A stretch of 64,000 nucleotides of DNA from an uncultured Pseudomonas sp. GTDB lineage: Bacteria; Pseudomonadota; Gammaproteobacteria; Pseudomonadales; Pseudomonadaceae. The DNA lies in contig NZ_CAJYDW010000017.1 in assembly GCF_913774235.1 (NCBI RefSeq), positions 124,001 through 188,000 of the forward strand. The letters are read 5' to 3'. This document shows positions 50,001 to 59,594 of the stretch, in pieces. How positions within the stretch are numbered: the stretch's first letter is position 1; every line of letters begins with the position of its first letter. Position numbers and translations under genes: made by a program. Under the pieces are notes generated by a model, which was given only the letters and a program-made list of their open reading frames with translations, did not search any database and was not told the DNA's origin.

Positions 50001-51528
50001 GGCCCTGGCGGTCGGGGCCCAGTACCTGACCAGTGCAGCCAACGCCCTGGAAAGCGGCGGCGACTACGCGACCTTCAAGACCAACCAGGCCGCCGAGACG
50101 CCGATGGTCTACGTAGGGGCCAACGACGGCATGCTCCATGGCTTCAATGCGAATACCGGGCAGGAGACCTTCGCCTTCGTGCCCACGGCGGTAATTCCCA
50201 ACCTCTACCTGCTGGCCAAGCCGAACTACAACAACGCCACCGCCTCGCAGCACACCTACTACGTAGATGGCTCGCCAGTGATCGCCGACGCCTACTTCGG
50301 CAGCGCCTGGCACAAGGTGCTCATCGGCACCCTGCGCGGGGGCGGTCGCTCGATCTTCGCCCTGGACATCACCGACCCGGATGCCATCAAGCTGCTCTGG
50401 GAGTTCAGTGGCGAAGCCAGCAATGCCGGCGGCAATAGCCAGACCAGCGCTACCCTGGGCTACAGCTTCGGCACCCCGCTGGTGACGCGCCTGCATACCG
50501 GCCAGTGGGCGGTGCTGACCGGCAATGGCTACAACGGCAGCGGCGGTACCGCCTCGCTGCTGATCCTCGACATCGCCACGGGTCGGCTGCTCAAGCAGCT
50601 GGATGCCGAGACCACCACCCAGAGCAACGGGCTATTCAACCTCAAGGCGCTGGACGTCAATTCCGATGGGATCGCTGATTACGTCTATGGCGGCGATCTG
50701 AAGGGCAACCTCTGGCGCTTCGACCTGCTGAGCAACGGCAGCCTAACGGCCACGGCGACCCTGAACGACTTCAGCGTCGCCTTCGGCGGCCGGCCGCTCT
50801 ACACCGCGCGCAGCAGCGATACCAATGGCACGCTGCAGCCGATCACGGCACCGCCGTCGGTGGTCAAGCATCCCTCGGGTACTGGCTTCATCGTCATGTT
50901 CGGCACCGGCAGCTACTTCACCACCGAGGACAAGACCTCCACCGACCTGCAGACGGTCTACGGCATCTGGGACAAGAACGTCTCGACCCTCGCCACGCCC
51001 AACACCACCAGCACCTTGACGGCGCTCCAGCGCAGCAACCTGCAGCAGCAGACCTTCACCTCGGAGTCCACGCTGAACGGGACCAGCGCTCGGGTACTGA
51101 GCAATACGACGGTGAACTGGACCACCAGCAGTGGCTGGTACCTGGATCTGCAAAGTAACAACCAGACCCTCGGCGAGCGCGTGGTGAACCCCATGACGGC
51201 CAGCGGCCAGGCGTTGCTGTTCAGCACGGTCACACCCAATGCGGATGTCTGCTCCTCGGGCATCACCGGCTGGACCTATGCGGTAGATCCGGCATCGGGT
51301 GGGCGGACCGCCTACAACGTCTTCGACCTGAACGGCGACGGTGTGGTAAACAGTCTGGACGGTCTCAACGGAAACGTCGTATCGGGCTTTGGTAGCACTG
51401 CCGGCGGCTTTACGCTGTCCAACGACCAGTCTTTTTCCCCTGACTCCAACAAGGATCAGAGAACGATCAGCAAGGGTCCCCAGGCCTCGGGCCGGCAAAC
51501 CTGGCGGGTGATACCGCAACCGCAATGA
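47071..51528 (+). CDS. pilY1: Type IV pilus tip adhesin/assembly factor PilY1
   Basis: 1485 aa, longer than the ~1160 aa of P. aeruginosa PilY1. Signal peptide [16 protein letters not shown]. The N-terminal half is Thr/Ser/Asn-rich; the C-terminal PilY1 beta-propeller starts near [20 protein letters not shown] and contains [17 protein letters not shown]. Three EF-hand-like calcium loops are visible: D64-LDGDGVL-D72, D1195-VNSDGIA-D1203 (the conserved propeller site) and D1419-LNGDGVV. It caps the pilus with the minor pilins and acts in adhesion and surface sensing. A TTG lies directly before the ATG. Confidence 0.92.
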   Translation: MNARGRRRFPLPLLLLALATSAQAVTNFPTQTPLFVNSAVPPLNMLVVERDHKLYAPAYNDAADLDGDGVLDIYYKPGVIDYTGYFDSAKCYSYDTANGYFVPQGAGTAISSAPTTGTPKKCGTGNSAAPWSGDFLNYLTTSRMDALRKVLYGGYRSTDTATSTVLARVNVPADAHSWGKEYNRANGYNISDYAPISTPSSTNTYVLFANTTYNSQPSLRIIPSTSDIRIWGWVSRESVQGQNTATTTAFSDVNLSATTPSGTLTSSSGRNVYSFNVKVQACVSGLLESNCKAYPNGQYKPTGLLHDYGEGNQMYFGLLTGTYNDNLQGGVLRKAISSFANEVDAQTGIFGVASGSGRNITYTKQGIIATLDGIQYSSDSNCSSWATPGNDLPNGRCYNYGNPLGEMSYEVLRYFSGATTPTSGYAAGSVDSGLGLPAVTSWSNPYNTYPSCSKPFQTLLSDVNPSYDSDLPDSAFTATSVPATLTGFSSRTLGQTIWDNEVGSNRSINIGEVAGSATDYAPTAKTASGFGNFRGLPDEPTRQGTYNVASVAYYGNKTALTTSGQGLKTFAVALSSTLPRIQMTTSLGTLTLVPFGKVVTAGNTKDATEQITGFYVDTMANLSGMPVDSSKNGGRPLISFRVVYDDAGQGGDYDMDAIVLYTLAANANGTITVTSDTQYSVSGNDSHMGYTMSGTTADGIYLEVTGGGTSSNSGNLHYPLDTPPNRLPGACVNNTNSCPALPGRKSNSVMVNGSTATSRIFTPSASSLVTNLQNPLWYAAKWGGYSYSSSNPLPVAGDWDSNRSGTPDNYFLVTNASTLKTQLSNAFNQILQSNSSVAAPAVLPYLSTTNGSATRYDSYTTSLNATYWSGDLTKTTIEITPTTTGTATKTATTAWKASAQMPGWASRTIKMAAIPGTGTGMQDFTYALLSGRRYGGNDLQTNLDANKVNFLKGDNSLATSSYRQRQTLLGDMINSAPALAVGAQYLTSAANALESGGDYATFKTNQAAETPMVYVGANDGMLHGFNANTGQETFAFVPTAVIPNLYLLAKPNYNNATASQHTYYVDGSPVIADAYFGSAWHKVLIGTLRGGGRSIFALDITDPDAIKLLWEFSGEASNAGGNSQTSATLGYSFGTPLVTRLHTGQWAVLTGNGYNGSGGTASLLILDIATGRLLKQLDAETTTQSNGLFNLKALDVNSDGIADYVYGGDLKGNLWRFDLLSNGSLTATATLNDFSVAFGGRPLYTARSSDTNGTLQPITAPPSVVKHPSGTGFIVMFGTGSYFTTEDKTSTDLQTVYGIWDKNVSTLATPNTTSTLTALQRSNLQQQTFTSESTLNGTSARVLSNTTVNWTTSSGWYLDLQSNNQTLGERVVNPMTASGQALLFSTVTPNADVCSSGITGWTYAVDPASGGRTAYNVFDLNGDGVVNSLDGLNGNVVSGFGSTAGGFTLSNDQSFSPDSNKDQRTISKGPQASGRQTWRVIPQPQ

Positions 51529-51548
51529 GTTCGGGAGACAACAGCAGC

Positions 51549-51989
51549 ATGAACAGCACGCGAGGCTTCACCCTGATCGAGGTGATGATCACCGTCGCCA
51601 TCGTCGGCATCCTGGCCGCCATCGCCTATCCGAGCTATCAGAGCTACATCCTGCGCAGCCATCGCTCGGAGGGCATGGCGCTGCTCAGCGAGGCGGCGGC
51701 GCGCATGGAGCGCTACTACGCGCAGAACAGCACCTATGCCACGGCCACGCCCAGCCGCCTGGGCCTGACCAGCACGGCCAACGCCACCACGGTCAATTCG
51801 GCGAACGGCTACTACAGCCTGAGCCTGGGCACCCCGAGCGCGACGTCCTACAGCCTGAGCGCGACGCCGCAGAACGCCCAGGCGAGCGACAGCTGCGGCA
51901 CCCTGACGTTGGATTCCACCGGCTTGAAGGGCGCTGCAGGTACCACCGCGACCGCCAATGCCGCCACGGTGAGCAACTGCTGGCGCTAA
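51549..51989 (+). CDS. pilE: Type IV minor pilin PilE
   Basis: 146 aa. Prepilin site [40 protein letters not shown], then [19 protein letters not shown], the PilE pattern, and a C-terminal Cys pair (SDSCGTL...SNCWR). ATG 51549 follows GGGAGA; an ATG at 51525 overlapping the pilY1 stop (ATGA) would add 8 residues and give translational coupling. Last gene of the operon; its end overlaps the convergent gene by 4 bases. Confidence 0.88.
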   Translation: MNSTRGFTLIEVMITVAIVGILAAIAYPSYQSYILRSHRSEGMALLSEAAARMERYYAQNSTYATATPSRLGLTSTANATTVNSANGYYSLSLGTPSATSYSLSATPQNAQASDSCGTLTLDSTGLKGAAGTTATANAATVSNCWR

Positions 51990-52825
51990 TCCTCGCGCGG
52001 CTGCACCAAGCCCGCATCCCGACCCTGCTCCACCCGGCAGCCGCCGAAGCCCAGAGTGACCCTCTGGGTGGCGTCGGCCTTGCCGGCGTCGCGGGCTTCG
52101 TGTTCCACCACCAGGCGATTCAGGCGGTTGAGCAACTGCATGGATTCGTCGTAGGCGATCTGATAGAGGCTCAGGGTCGAGTCCTGGGTGAGGTTGTGGC
52201 CGTAGACCACATGGAAGGTGAAGTCCGGCGCCGCGCGATCCTGCAGGTAGAGGCGCTCGAAGCCGGCCAGCAGGTCGCCGGTGAAGTGGGCCAATAGCCG
52301 GCCCGCGCCTTCCTGGCTCTCGGTGCCGCGCAGCAGGGAGCGCGGGGTGAGCACCACCCGGTCTTCCTCGTCGAGGCGGGCATAGCCCTTGCGCAGCCAT
52401 TCATCCAACACGGTTCGCGCACGGACATCGCTGCCGACGCTGGCCACCAGGGCATCGAAACTCTGTTCCCCACCACGGCGCTGGGTGCGCGGCAGTGGCA
52501 GCAGATTACCCTCGGTATCGAGCAGGTCCAGCCGCGAGGTCCAGGCGCTGAGCACCTGCCATTCCAGGCTCGGGGTGCCGCGCGGCTGGTCGGGACTGGC
52601 ATCGCGCAGGGTGCGGACCTCGCGCCGGGGGAGCCCGGTGAGCACCGAGATGCGGCTGTCGGAGTTGGGTTTGTCGCCTAGGGGTTCGAAGTCCCGCGCC
52701 ACCTCGAAGTAGGTCTGGCGCAACAGGCGGTCGAAGGTCTGGTAGGTCACGCCGGAGGCGATGGCGATCCGCACCAGTCGACCGATGAGGCTGCGAAGAA
52801 GCAAAGGAATCTTGGTGGAAAGCAT
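51986..52825 (-). CDS. DUF6502-like conserved hypothetical protein
   Basis: 279 aa, cytoplasmic. [42 protein letters not shown] resembles an HTH-like N-terminus; [21 protein letters not shown] and [26 protein letters not shown] fit the DUF6502 family as I remember it, with winged-helix character. It may bind DNA; no function is established. Convergent with pilE. Confidence 0.72.
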   Translation of the reverse strand: MLSTKIPLLLRSLIGRLVRIAIASGVTYQTFDRLLRQTYFEVARDFEPLGDKPNSDSRISVLTGLPRREVRTLRDASPDQPRGTPSLEWQVLSAWTSRLDLLDTEGNLLPLPRTQRRGGEQSFDALVASVGSDVRARTVLDEWLRKGYARLDEEDRVVLTPRSLLRGTESQEGAGRLLAHFTGDLLAGFERLYLQDRAAPDFTFHVVYGHNLTQDSTLSLYQIAYDESMQLLNRLNRLVVEHEARDAGKADATQRVTLGFGGCRVEQGRDAGLVQPRED

Positions 52826-52953
52826 GCAGGAGAGGCTCGACGCGGATGACGCCCACCCATCTTCGCGGCAGCCAGGGGCGCCGTCAAACCGGCGGTGTCT
52901 TCGGTGGACCTGGCGAGAAGCGCGACGGGCCCGGCCCGCCGCCTTCTGGGGAG

Positions 52954-53097
52954 TCAGCCGGGCGTACCCGATTCGGTCTGGCCGGCCACATCCGGGTCAT
53001 CGGGAAACTCTTCCGGCTCCATGTCGGCGTAGGGCAGCTCTTCGGGCGGTGGGGTGTTGCTGGGGTTGTCATAGGTCTTGCGGTCGGCGTCGCTCAT
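52954..53097 (-). CDS. Small acidic protein (47 aa)
   Basis: A 47-codon ORF beginning MSDADRKTYDNPSNTPPPEE and ending QTESGTPG, with GGGAGA six bases before its ATG. Very acidic and proline-rich, probably disordered; no signal peptide. Its clear ribosome-binding site and protein-like composition in an otherwise empty gap support it as real. Function unknown. It lies between the DUF6502-like and catalase-like genes. Confidence 0.6.
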   Translation of the reverse strand: MSDADRKTYDNPSNTPPPEELPYADMEPEEFPDDPDVAGQTESGTPG

Positions 53098-53283
53098 GGT
53101 GGTCTCCCGTGGTCGTCGCAGATATCGAACCCGTCTGGAAGGCGCCGTTCCCGGGCGCGGGCGAGCGGTAGGCCACGGCGACCTTGCGTCGGCGCTGGCT
53201 GGGCTGGCCGAACGCCATCAACCCGGGGCGGGTCAACCGCACAGACCGTCTCGTTCGGATGACGGCGCCCGAGGATTCCCGTG

Positions 53284-54384
53284 ATGACCACACCCACCGC
53301 TGTCCATCCGTTGCCGTTCCAACCCGCCTTCGAGCAGGTGCCGGACGATGAAGCCGATACCATCCGCGAGATGGTCCAGGCCATGAGAGACATCGCCGAG
53401 ACCACCTACGCCAACGGCGGCCATGCCATTCGCAGCGTCCACGCCAAGAGCCACGGACTGCTCACTGGCCGGGTGACGGTACTGGACGGCCTGCCCCCGG
53501 GCTATGCCCAGGGCGTCTTCGCCACGCCTGGCAGCCATGCGGCGGTCTTGAGGTTCTCCACCAATCCGGGCGACATCCTGCCGGACAGCGTGTCCACGCC
53601 CCGGGGGCTGGCACTCAAGTTAATCGATGTACCTGGCGAGCGCCTGCCCGGTAGCGAAGGGCAGGTGACCCAGGATTTCGTCATGCAGAACGCGCCGGCC
53701 TTCACCGCGCCGGACCCCAAGACCTTTCTCAAGACGCTCAAGCTGCTGGCCAAGACCACCGACCGCGGCGAAGGCGTGAAGAAGGCACTCTCGGCGGTGC
53801 TGCGCGGTACTGAGAAGGTGGTGGAAGCTTTCGGTGGCGAGAGTCCGACGCTGAAGAGCCTGGGCGGTCACCCGGAAACCCACATCCTGGGCGAGACCTT
53901 CTACACCATGGTGCCCTTTCTCTACGGGCCCTATTTCGCCAAGCTCAGCGTGGTGCCGGTGGCGCCCGAGCTGACGGCCCTGACCGACGCGCCGGTCGAG
54001 GTCAATGGCGAACCCGATGGCTTGCGCGAGGCGGTCAAGGCGCACTTCGCCCAGCACGGTGGCGCCTGGGAGATTCGCGTGCAGCTGGGCGTCGACATCG
54101 AGCAGACGCCCATCGAGGATGCCTCGGTGGTCTGGCCGGAAGAGCTGACGCCCTATGTCACCGTGGCCCGTCTGGAGGTACCGCCGCAGCCGGCCTGGAA
54201 CGAGGCCCGCTCGCGGGCGGTGGACGATGCCATGGTGTTCAGCCCCTGGCACGGCCTCGCTGCCCACCGGCCGCTGGGCGGGATCATGAGATCACGACGG
54301 CCGGCGTACGAGATGTCGTCCCAGTTCCGCAGCGAACGCAATGGCTGCCCGCTGCACCATCCGCGTGGACCGCTGGAGTTGTAG
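53284..54384 (+). CDS. Catalase-like heme-dependent peroxidase family protein
   Basis: 366 aa, shorter than true catalases (~480-750 aa). AIRSVHAKSHGLLTGRVTVLDGLP contains the distal His, AVLRFSTNPGDIL and SVSTPRGLALKLID match the catalase core, FVMQNAPAF resembles the FvmqN signature, and the C-terminal RSRRPAYEMSSQFR holds the likely proximal Tyr. Probably breaks down peroxides. ATG 53284 is preceded by a GTG in frame at 53281. Confidence 0.83.
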   Translation: MTTPTAVHPLPFQPAFEQVPDDEADTIREMVQAMRDIAETTYANGGHAIRSVHAKSHGLLTGRVTVLDGLPPGYAQGVFATPGSHAAVLRFSTNPGDILPDSVSTPRGLALKLIDVPGERLPGSEGQVTQDFVMQNAPAFTAPDPKTFLKTLKLLAKTTDRGEGVKKALSAVLRGTEKVVEAFGGESPTLKSLGGHPETHILGETFYTMVPFLYGPYFAKLSVVPVAPELTALTDAPVEVNGEPDGLREAVKAHFAQHGGAWEIRVQLGVDIEQTPIEDASVVWPEELTPYVTVARLEVPPQPAWNEARSRAVDDAMVFSPWHGLAAHRPLGGIMRSRRPAYEMSSQFRSERNGCPLHHPRGPLEL

Positions 54385-54391
54385 CAGGCGG

Positions 54392-55024
54392 TCAGTTGAG
54401 CGCGGCGAGGTCGGCGTCATCGAGTTCGCGGGCGCGCACAGCGGCGGGGCGGGCCACCAGACCGGCGACATAGCGCTCGAAGTTCGGCCGCTTCTCGACG
54501 GTGCCGAAGGCCATACCCCAGGCGAGATGGGCACCGACATAGATGTCGGCGGCGGTGAAGCGGTCGTCGACCAGGTATTCGCCGGGCGCCAGGGCGGCGT
54601 CGAGGGTATCAAGTACCTCGGCGAGGCTACCGTAGCCCACCGCGCCGCGCTTTTGCGGATCGTCGGGCAGGGTCACGCCCAGGGCCTGGTTGGTAGTGGC
54701 GGCTTCCAATGGTCCGGCGGCGAAGAACAACCAGCGGTAGTAGGTGCCGCGGGCCGGATCGTTCAACGGCGGCGCGAGGCCCGCGGCGGGGAAGGCATCG
54801 GCGAGGTAGGCGCAGATGGCGGCGGTTTCGGTCACCACCGCCGCACCGTGCCGCAACGCCGGCACCTTGCCCATGGGATTGATTGCCCGGTAGGCCGCCG
54901 ACTTCATCGCCGGACCATAGTCGATGCGCTGCACCTCGTAGGGCTGGCCAAGCTCTTCCAGCAGCCAGCGCACGATGCGTCCACGCGACATGGGGTGGGT
55001 ATAGAGCACGGGCCGGTCGAACAT
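54392..55024 (-). CDS. Glutathione S-transferase family protein
   Basis: 210 aa. N-terminal thioredoxin-like domain (PVLYTHPMSRGRIVRWLLEELGQPYEVQRIDY, NPMGKVPALRHG with the cis-Pro, VTETAAICAYLAD with the Glu-Thr for glutathione) and an all-helical C-terminal domain (FTAADIYVGAHLAWGM). A Ser is in the place of the catalytic residue (MSRGR). ATG 55024 follows AGGAAG. Single gene; convergent with the catalase-like gene. Confidence 0.9.
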   Translation of the reverse strand: MFDRPVLYTHPMSRGRIVRWLLEELGQPYEVQRIDYGPAMKSAAYRAINPMGKVPALRHGAAVVTETAAICAYLADAFPAAGLAPPLNDPARGTYYRWLFFAAGPLEAATTNQALGVTLPDDPQKRGAVGYGSLAEVLDTLDAALAPGEYLVDDRFTAADIYVGAHLAWGMAFGTVEKRPNFERYVAGLVARPAAVRARELDDADLAALN

Positions 55025-55151
55025 GGAAAGGCTTCCTGGAGTTGTCGTACCCCTTAGCATAGGTAGGCCAGCCACCAGCGTCCACGCGCCAGTGCGGCGG
55101 TGTCCTTCTGCTAGACTGGCAAACCTTTACGAGCCGTTTCACAGGACTCCC

Positions 55152-56525
55152 GTGCCCGCATCCTTCGCCTCCCTGCCGCTGGCCGACGCCATGCAAGCCA
55201 ATCTGGTCGACCTCGGCTACCTGAGCATGACGCCCATCCAGGCGGCCAGCCTGCCCATCATCCTCAAGGGCCAGGATCTCATCGCCCAGGCCAAGACCGG
55301 TTCGGGCAAGACGGCCGCCTTCGGTATCGGCCTGTTGACCGGGCTCAATCCGCGCTACTTCGGCTGCCAGGCACTGGTGCTGTGTCCGACCCGCGAGCTG
55401 GCCGACCAGGTCGCTCGCGAACTGCGCCGCCTGGCGCGGGCCACGGCCAATCTCAAGATCCTGACCCTCTGCGGCGGCATGCCGCTGGGACCGCAGATCG
55501 CCTCCCTGGAGCATGGCGCCCAGGTGATCGTCGGCACCCCGGGCCGGGTGCAGGAGCACCTGCGCAAGGGCACCCTGGTGCTGGACGGACTCAACGTGGC
55601 CGTGCTCGACGAAGCCGACCGCATGCTCGACATGGGCTTCATCGACGCCATCGCCGACATCCTGCGGCAGACCCCGGCGCGGCGGCAGACGCTGCTGTTC
55701 TCCGCCACCTATCCGGAGGGTATCGAGCGACTGGCCCAGGACTATCTGCGCGCGCCCCTGCGCATCAGCGTCGAGAGCCAGCACAGCGAGACCCAGATCC
55801 GCCAGCGCTTCTACGAGATCGCCGCCCAGGATCGCCTGGCCGCCGTGGTGCGGCTGCTGCGGCACTATCGTCCGGCCAGTGCCGTGGCCTTCTGCCAAAC
55901 CCGCCAGCAGTGCCAGGAGGTGGTCGAGGCGCTGCACGCCCAGCGTATCTCCGCCGCGGCCCTGCACGGGGATCTGGAGCAGCGCGAGCGCGACCAGGTG
56001 CTGGCGATGTTCGCCAATCGCAGCCTCTGCGTGCTGGTCGCCACCGACGTGGCCGCCCGCGGCATCGACGTGGCCGGCCTGGAAGCCGTGATCAACGTGG
56101 AGCTGTCCCGCGATCCGGCGGTGCACGTGCACCGCATCGGCCGCAGCGGTCGGGCCGGCGAGCAGGGCCTGGCGCTGTCGCTGGTGGCGCCGGCCGAGGC
56201 CAGCCGCGCCCAGGCCATCGAGACCCAGCAGGGCAGCCCGCTGGACTGGCAACCGCTTTCTGCCCTGCGCGATACCCCGGAGCCGCTGGTGCCGGCCATG
56301 CACACCCTGGCCCTGGCGGCGGGCAAGAAGGACAAGCTGCGCCCCGGCGACATCCTCGGCGCCCTGACCGGCGATGCCGGCCTGCCGGGGGCCAAGATCG
56401 GCAAGATCACCCTGTTCGATCACCAGGCCTTCGTCGCCGTGGAAAGAGACATCGCCCGCCAGGCGCTGCAGCGTCTGGCCGAGGGCAAGATCAAGGGCCG
56501 CTCGATCAAGGTGCGGATGTTGTAG
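55152..56525 (+). CDS. dbpA: ATP-dependent RNA helicase DbpA
   Basis: 457 aa from GTG 55152 (AGGA before it), the same length as E. coli DbpA. DEAD-box motifs in order: TPIQAASLP (Q), AKTGSGKT (I), PTRELADQ (Ia), TPGRV, DEAD, SAT, ATDVAARGIDV (V) and HRIGRSGRAG (VI). The C-terminal DbpA RNA-binding domain (DILGALTGDAGLPGAKIGKITLFDHQAFVAV) recognises 23S rRNA hairpin 92, so the role is 50S ribosome assembly. Confidence 0.95.
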   Translation: MPASFASLPLADAMQANLVDLGYLSMTPIQAASLPIILKGQDLIAQAKTGSGKTAAFGIGLLTGLNPRYFGCQALVLCPTRELADQVARELRRLARATANLKILTLCGGMPLGPQIASLEHGAQVIVGTPGRVQEHLRKGTLVLDGLNVAVLDEADRMLDMGFIDAIADILRQTPARRQTLLFSATYPEGIERLAQDYLRAPLRISVESQHSETQIRQRFYEIAAQDRLAAVVRLLRHYRPASAVAFCQTRQQCQEVVEALHAQRISAAALHGDLEQRERDQVLAMFANRSLCVLVATDVAARGIDVAGLEAVINVELSRDPAVHVHRIGRSGRAGEQGLALSLVAPAEASRAQAIETQQGSPLDWQPLSALRDTPEPLVPAMHTLALAAGKKDKLRPGDILGALTGDAGLPGAKIGKITLFDHQAFVAVERDIARQALQRLAEGKIKGRSIKVRML

Positions 56526-56583
56526 GGCGGATTTGGCTACGGCCATTGCGGTCCTGGTGGTGCGCTCCTCACGGTATGCCCGT

Positions 56584-56859
56584 TATCGCGGCCATGGGCC
56601 GCTCCTACAGGGTGTCCGTACCTGTAGGAGCGGCCCATGGCCGCGATAGGTGTTCACCAGAAAGCTGCGTAGTGGGGGGTGCCCTCACCCCAGCTCTCTC
56701 CCATAGGGAGAGGGGGCTATCGGAGCAGGCGGTCAGTGCCGCCCGCTCCGGCCAGATCGCGATCAGAGGCGTAGCGTGGAAAACGGCGTAGCCTTTTCCA
56801 CTGAGGGTTTCGTCGCGAGGCGCGCCCTCACCCTAGCCCTCTCCCAGGGGGAGAGGGGA
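56584..56859. repeat. Cluster of REP, R3, R2 and R3 repeats after dbpA
   Basis: The 56526-56931 gap has no gene. In order: REP inverted pair (ATCGCGGCCATGGGCCGCTC...GAGCGGCCCATGGCCGCGAT, 56584-56648), GCCCTCACCCCAGCTCTCTC palindrome (56681-56718), GTAGCGTGGAAAACGGCG hairpin (56771-56801), and GCCCTCACCCTAGCCCTCTC palindrome (56823-56859). Same families as the clusters at 5.4 and 12.4 kb. Confidence 0.75.
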
Positions 56860-56931
56860 TAGTCCGAGCGGGTATCAGGCTTTGTTGGCCCTGGAACCTC
56901 GCAGTCGACCTATCTTTAGTGGCGGCCGCGA

Positions 56932-57804
56932 TCAGTCGTCGATCCCCATCCGCCGTCGCGCTCGATGCGACGAGCCGTTGCGCACCGCCCAGCGCAGCAC
57001 TGGGGCGGTGGCGCCGATGCCGGTGCGAATCAGCCGGCGTTGTAGCGGCCCCTGGTGGAGGCCCAGCTCCGCACTGGCCCAGTCGGGCAGCAGCTCGATA
57101 CCGGCCTGCATCATCAGCTTGCCGAAGGGCTTGGCCAGGGCGCTCGGCGCGGGTGCCTGCAGCAGTACCCGGCACACCTCGCGGCTGCGCTCGTCACAGA
57201 CCAGTTCGGGGCGAATCGCCTGGTAGTAGGCGGCGATGTCCGCTCGCGAGCGGGGAACGTCGGTGGCGCCCAGGCGCTCGGCCACCAGGGCGATTTCGGC
57301 GTAGTAGCGGTCCTGCTCCGCGCCCGGCAGCCCGGGATCGAAATAGCGCAGGTAGGCGGCGAGGAAGTGGCTGACCTCGGCCACGTGCACCCAGGTCAGT
57401 AGCGCCGGGTCTTCGGCGCGGTAGGGACGGCCGTCGGCGACCTGGCCCTGGATGTGGCGGTGGATGGCCTTGACCCGCGCGATCAGCCGCTCGGCGTCGC
57501 CCTGGCTGCCGAAGGTGGTGGCGGCGATGAACTGTCCGGTGCGGCGCAGGCGGCCGAGCATGTCCTCGCGAAATCTGGAATGGTCCCAGACCCCGGCCAG
57601 GGCCAGCGGGTGCAGGGTCTGCATGAGCAGCGCGGCGATGCCGCCAATGAGCATGCAGGTGAAGTCGCTATGCACCCGCCAGGGGACGCTGCCCGGGCCG
57701 AACAGCCCGGGATCGCCGGGTGGCTGCTCGTAGTCGACCTCGCCAAGGGATAGCCCGGTGAGGCTCATCACCTGCCGTTCGATACGGGTGCGGACGAGCT
57801 CCAT
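56932..57804 (-). CDS. Oxygenase MpaB family protein (DUF2236)
   Basis: 290 aa, of the latex-clearing/MpaB-like family. GIAALLMQTLHPLALAGVWDHSRFREDMLGRLRRTGQFI is the family signature; the heme-ligand-type His is in TWVHVAEVSHFL. Such proteins are heme oxygenases in known cases; the substrate here is unknown. It begins 3 bases after the stop of the NUDIX gene on the minus strand, so the two are co-transcribed. Confidence 0.83.
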   Translation of the reverse strand: MELVRTRIERQVMSLTGLSLGEVDYEQPPGDPGLFGPGSVPWRVHSDFTCMLIGGIAALLMQTLHPLALAGVWDHSRFREDMLGRLRRTGQFIAATTFGSQGDAERLIARVKAIHRHIQGQVADGRPYRAEDPALLTWVHVAEVSHFLAAYLRYFDPGLPGAEQDRYYAEIALVAERLGATDVPRSRADIAAYYQAIRPELVCDERSREVCRVLLQAPAPSALAKPFGKLMMQAGIELLPDWASAELGLHQGPLQRRLIRTGIGATAPVLRWAVRNGSSHRARRRMGIDD

Positions 57805-57807
57805 GGC

Positions 57808-58395
57808 TCAGCGCGGCAGCAGATAGAGGGCGGCGTACTGCAGCAGCATGATGGTCTTGCCGTCCACCAGGCGACCGTCGCGCGCCATGACCAGCGCCTC
57901 GTCGAAGGGCAGCTCCAGCAATTCGATGTCCTCGCCTTCCTCGTGCACGCCACCGCCGGCGGTGATGCGCTGGTCGGCGCGGTACTCGCCGGCGAAGAAA
58001 TGCAGCAGCTCGGTCACCGAGCCGGGGCTCATGAAGGCATCGAACAGGTGCTGGACGTTGTCCAGGCGGTAGCCGGTCTCTTCCTCCACCTCGGCCTTGA
58101 TGCGGGCCTCGGGTGCCGCCTCGTCCAGCAGACCCGCGGGCGTCTCCACCAGCAGGCCGTCGGCCAGGCCATTGCCCAGGGTGGGCAGGCGGAACTGGCG
58201 GATCAGCAGCACGGTGCGCCGCTCGCGGTCGTAGAGCAGGATGGTGGCGCCGTTGCCGCGGTCGTAGGTCTCCCGGGTCTGGCGTTGCCAGGTGCCGTCG
58301 CGGCGCAGATAGTCGAAGGTGGTCTTCTTCAGCAGGCCCCAGTCGTCGGCCAGGGTCTGGACCTGCTGGATACGGATGCGGGAGGTATCGGACAT
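57808..58395 (-). CDS. NUDIX hydrolase, NudK/ADP-sugar pyrophosphatase-like
   Basis: 195 aa. Nudix region AGLLDEAAPEARIKAEVEEETGY (~87-109), in two parts because of length, with the EEETG metal-binding core; FMSPGSVTELLHFFAGEY follows the NudK/NudF pattern. GNGATILLYDRERRTVLLIRQFR and ETPAG agree with NudK. It cleaves nucleoside-diphosphate sugars; the substrate may be GDP-mannose. Likely operon with the MpaB-like gene. Confidence 0.86.
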   Translation of the reverse strand: MSDTSRIRIQQVQTLADDWGLLKKTTFDYLRRDGTWQRQTRETYDRGNGATILLYDRERRTVLLIRQFRLPTLGNGLADGLLVETPAGLLDEAAPEARIKAEVEEETGYRLDNVQHLFDAFMSPGSVTELLHFFAGEYRADQRITAGGGVHEEGEDIELLELPFDEALVMARDGRLVDGKTIMLLQYAALYLLPR

Positions 58396-58509
58396 GGGAC
58401 TCGTCTTGGCGGGAAGCGTGGCAGCACGTTAGCAGAAGTGTGCTGCCTTGAGTCGCCGGTCACCCTGGAGGTTGCGCCCAGCACCAGGACAGAACCCCGA
58501 GCTACGTCG

Positions 58510-59154
58510 TCAGAACCAGCGGTCGTTCTTTTTCCGCCGGGTCATGGAGGGCAGGATGAGACCGGCCAGCAGGCCCGCGCCGGCGATGCTACCGCCGTAG
58601 ACCATGTACTGCATCAGTGCCTGCTTGTTCTCGTTGCCGAGCTTGGCCTGGGTGCTGCGCAGTTCGGATTGCGCCTGGGTCAGCTGGGCGTCCAGGTCCT
58701 TGCGGCGGGCTTCGAGTTCGTCGATCTGCTGCTTGCGCGAGTCGAGGGTCTCCTGCATGCCCTGGACGCGATTCTTCCAGCTGTCGTCGATGGTCTTGAG
58801 CTGGCCGCTCAGTTCGGCCACCTGCTGTTCCAACTGCGGCAGGCGCTCGGCCTGGCCGGGCTTGGCCTGGAGTTCACTGCTGGGAATCCAGACGGTGCTG
58901 CCGCCTTCGCCACGGACCTGGCTGTAGTCGCCCTGGGTGCTGATCAACTCGACCTTCTGCCCGGACTTAAGGGTGCCGACGATGCGATAGCCATCGGTGG
59001 GGCCGCTGCGGACATAGGTGGTCAGGCTGTCGCTGACCCAGCGGGTGTTGCTCTCCTGAGCGACGGCGGTGCCGGCGAAGGACGCGAGGGAGGCGGCCAG
59101 GCACAGGCCGAGACGCGGGAGGCGGGACAGCAGGCGAGAAGGGGACTTGGGCAT
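58510..59154 (-). CDS. SH3-domain, TIGR04211/YgiM-like membrane protein
   Basis: 214 aa. Signal peptide (LGLCLAASLASFAGTAVAQ), a bacterial SH3 domain (WVSDSLTTYVRSGPTDGYRIVGTLKSGQKVELI), a coiled coil of ~100 residues (LEQQVAELSGQLK...QSELRSTQAKLGNEN) and a C-terminal membrane anchor (YMVYGGSIAGAGLLAGLILPSMTRRKK). Envelope protein with unknown role, perhaps wall binding. ATG 59154 puts MPKSPSRLL at the start; 59172 is possible. Confidence 0.83.
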   Translation of the reverse strand: MPKSPSRLLSRLPRLGLCLAASLASFAGTAVAQESNTRWVSDSLTTYVRSGPTDGYRIVGTLKSGQKVELISTQGDYSQVRGEGGSTVWIPSSELQAKPGQAERLPQLEQQVAELSGQLKTIDDSWKNRVQGMQETLDSRKQQIDELEARRKDLDAQLTQAQSELRSTQAKLGNENKQALMQYMVYGGSIAGAGLLAGLILPSMTRRKKNDRWF

Positions 59155-59359
59155 GGTCGGGTCTGTATGCATGAGCTGAAAAGATGAAGGCCGTGGTGAA
59201 CAAGCCGGATTATTGTGGGGCAGTACCCTAGCAAGCTGCCGCGATCTATCCGCCACCCCGGCGCGCTTGCTGTTCGAGACGGTGAAACAGTTCAAGCTTT
59301 GAGGGGGGAAAGCGACGGTCAGTGTCATCTTGTCGCCATAAGACGGCCGACGGAAAGCT

Positions 59360-59572
59360 TCAGAGCCGGCCGAGCAGATCCAGACCCAGGGCGGCCAGCA
59401 GCCCCAGCGCCGCGCAGCCGAAGGCCAGCGCCTTGCCCCACCCGCGCTTCCAGGCCACGGCGCCGACCACCATGCCCAGGCCGCAGAGCAGCAACGCGGA
59501 CTTGAGATAGAAGTCGGACCAGGCGAGCAACCGGTCGATGAAGTCGAAGAGTTCGTGGAATTCCTGCGGCAT
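59360..59572 (-). CDS. Small two-helix membrane protein (70 aa)
   Basis: 70 aa with an amphipathic N-terminus (MPQEFHELFDFIDRLLAW) and two hydrophobic segments (SALLLCGLGMVVGAVAW and ALAFGCAALGLLAALGLDLL). A strong AGGAGG sits just before ATG 59572. No family recognised. It stands 22 bases downstream of the Cdh gene in the same direction and may be co-transcribed with it. Confidence 0.72.
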   Translation of the reverse strand: MPQEFHELFDFIDRLLAWSDFYLKSALLLCGLGMVVGAVAWKRGWGKALAFGCAALGLLAALGLDLLGRL

Positions 59573-59594
59573 GGGGCCTCCTGGCGCGCTGGCG

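Noticed and set aside
47065-50496. 1143-codon antisense ORF opposite pilY1
   Set aside because: It lies wholly within pilY1 on the other strand; its Gly/Val/Arg/Gln-rich translation has no domain pattern and is what GC-rich third positions produce.
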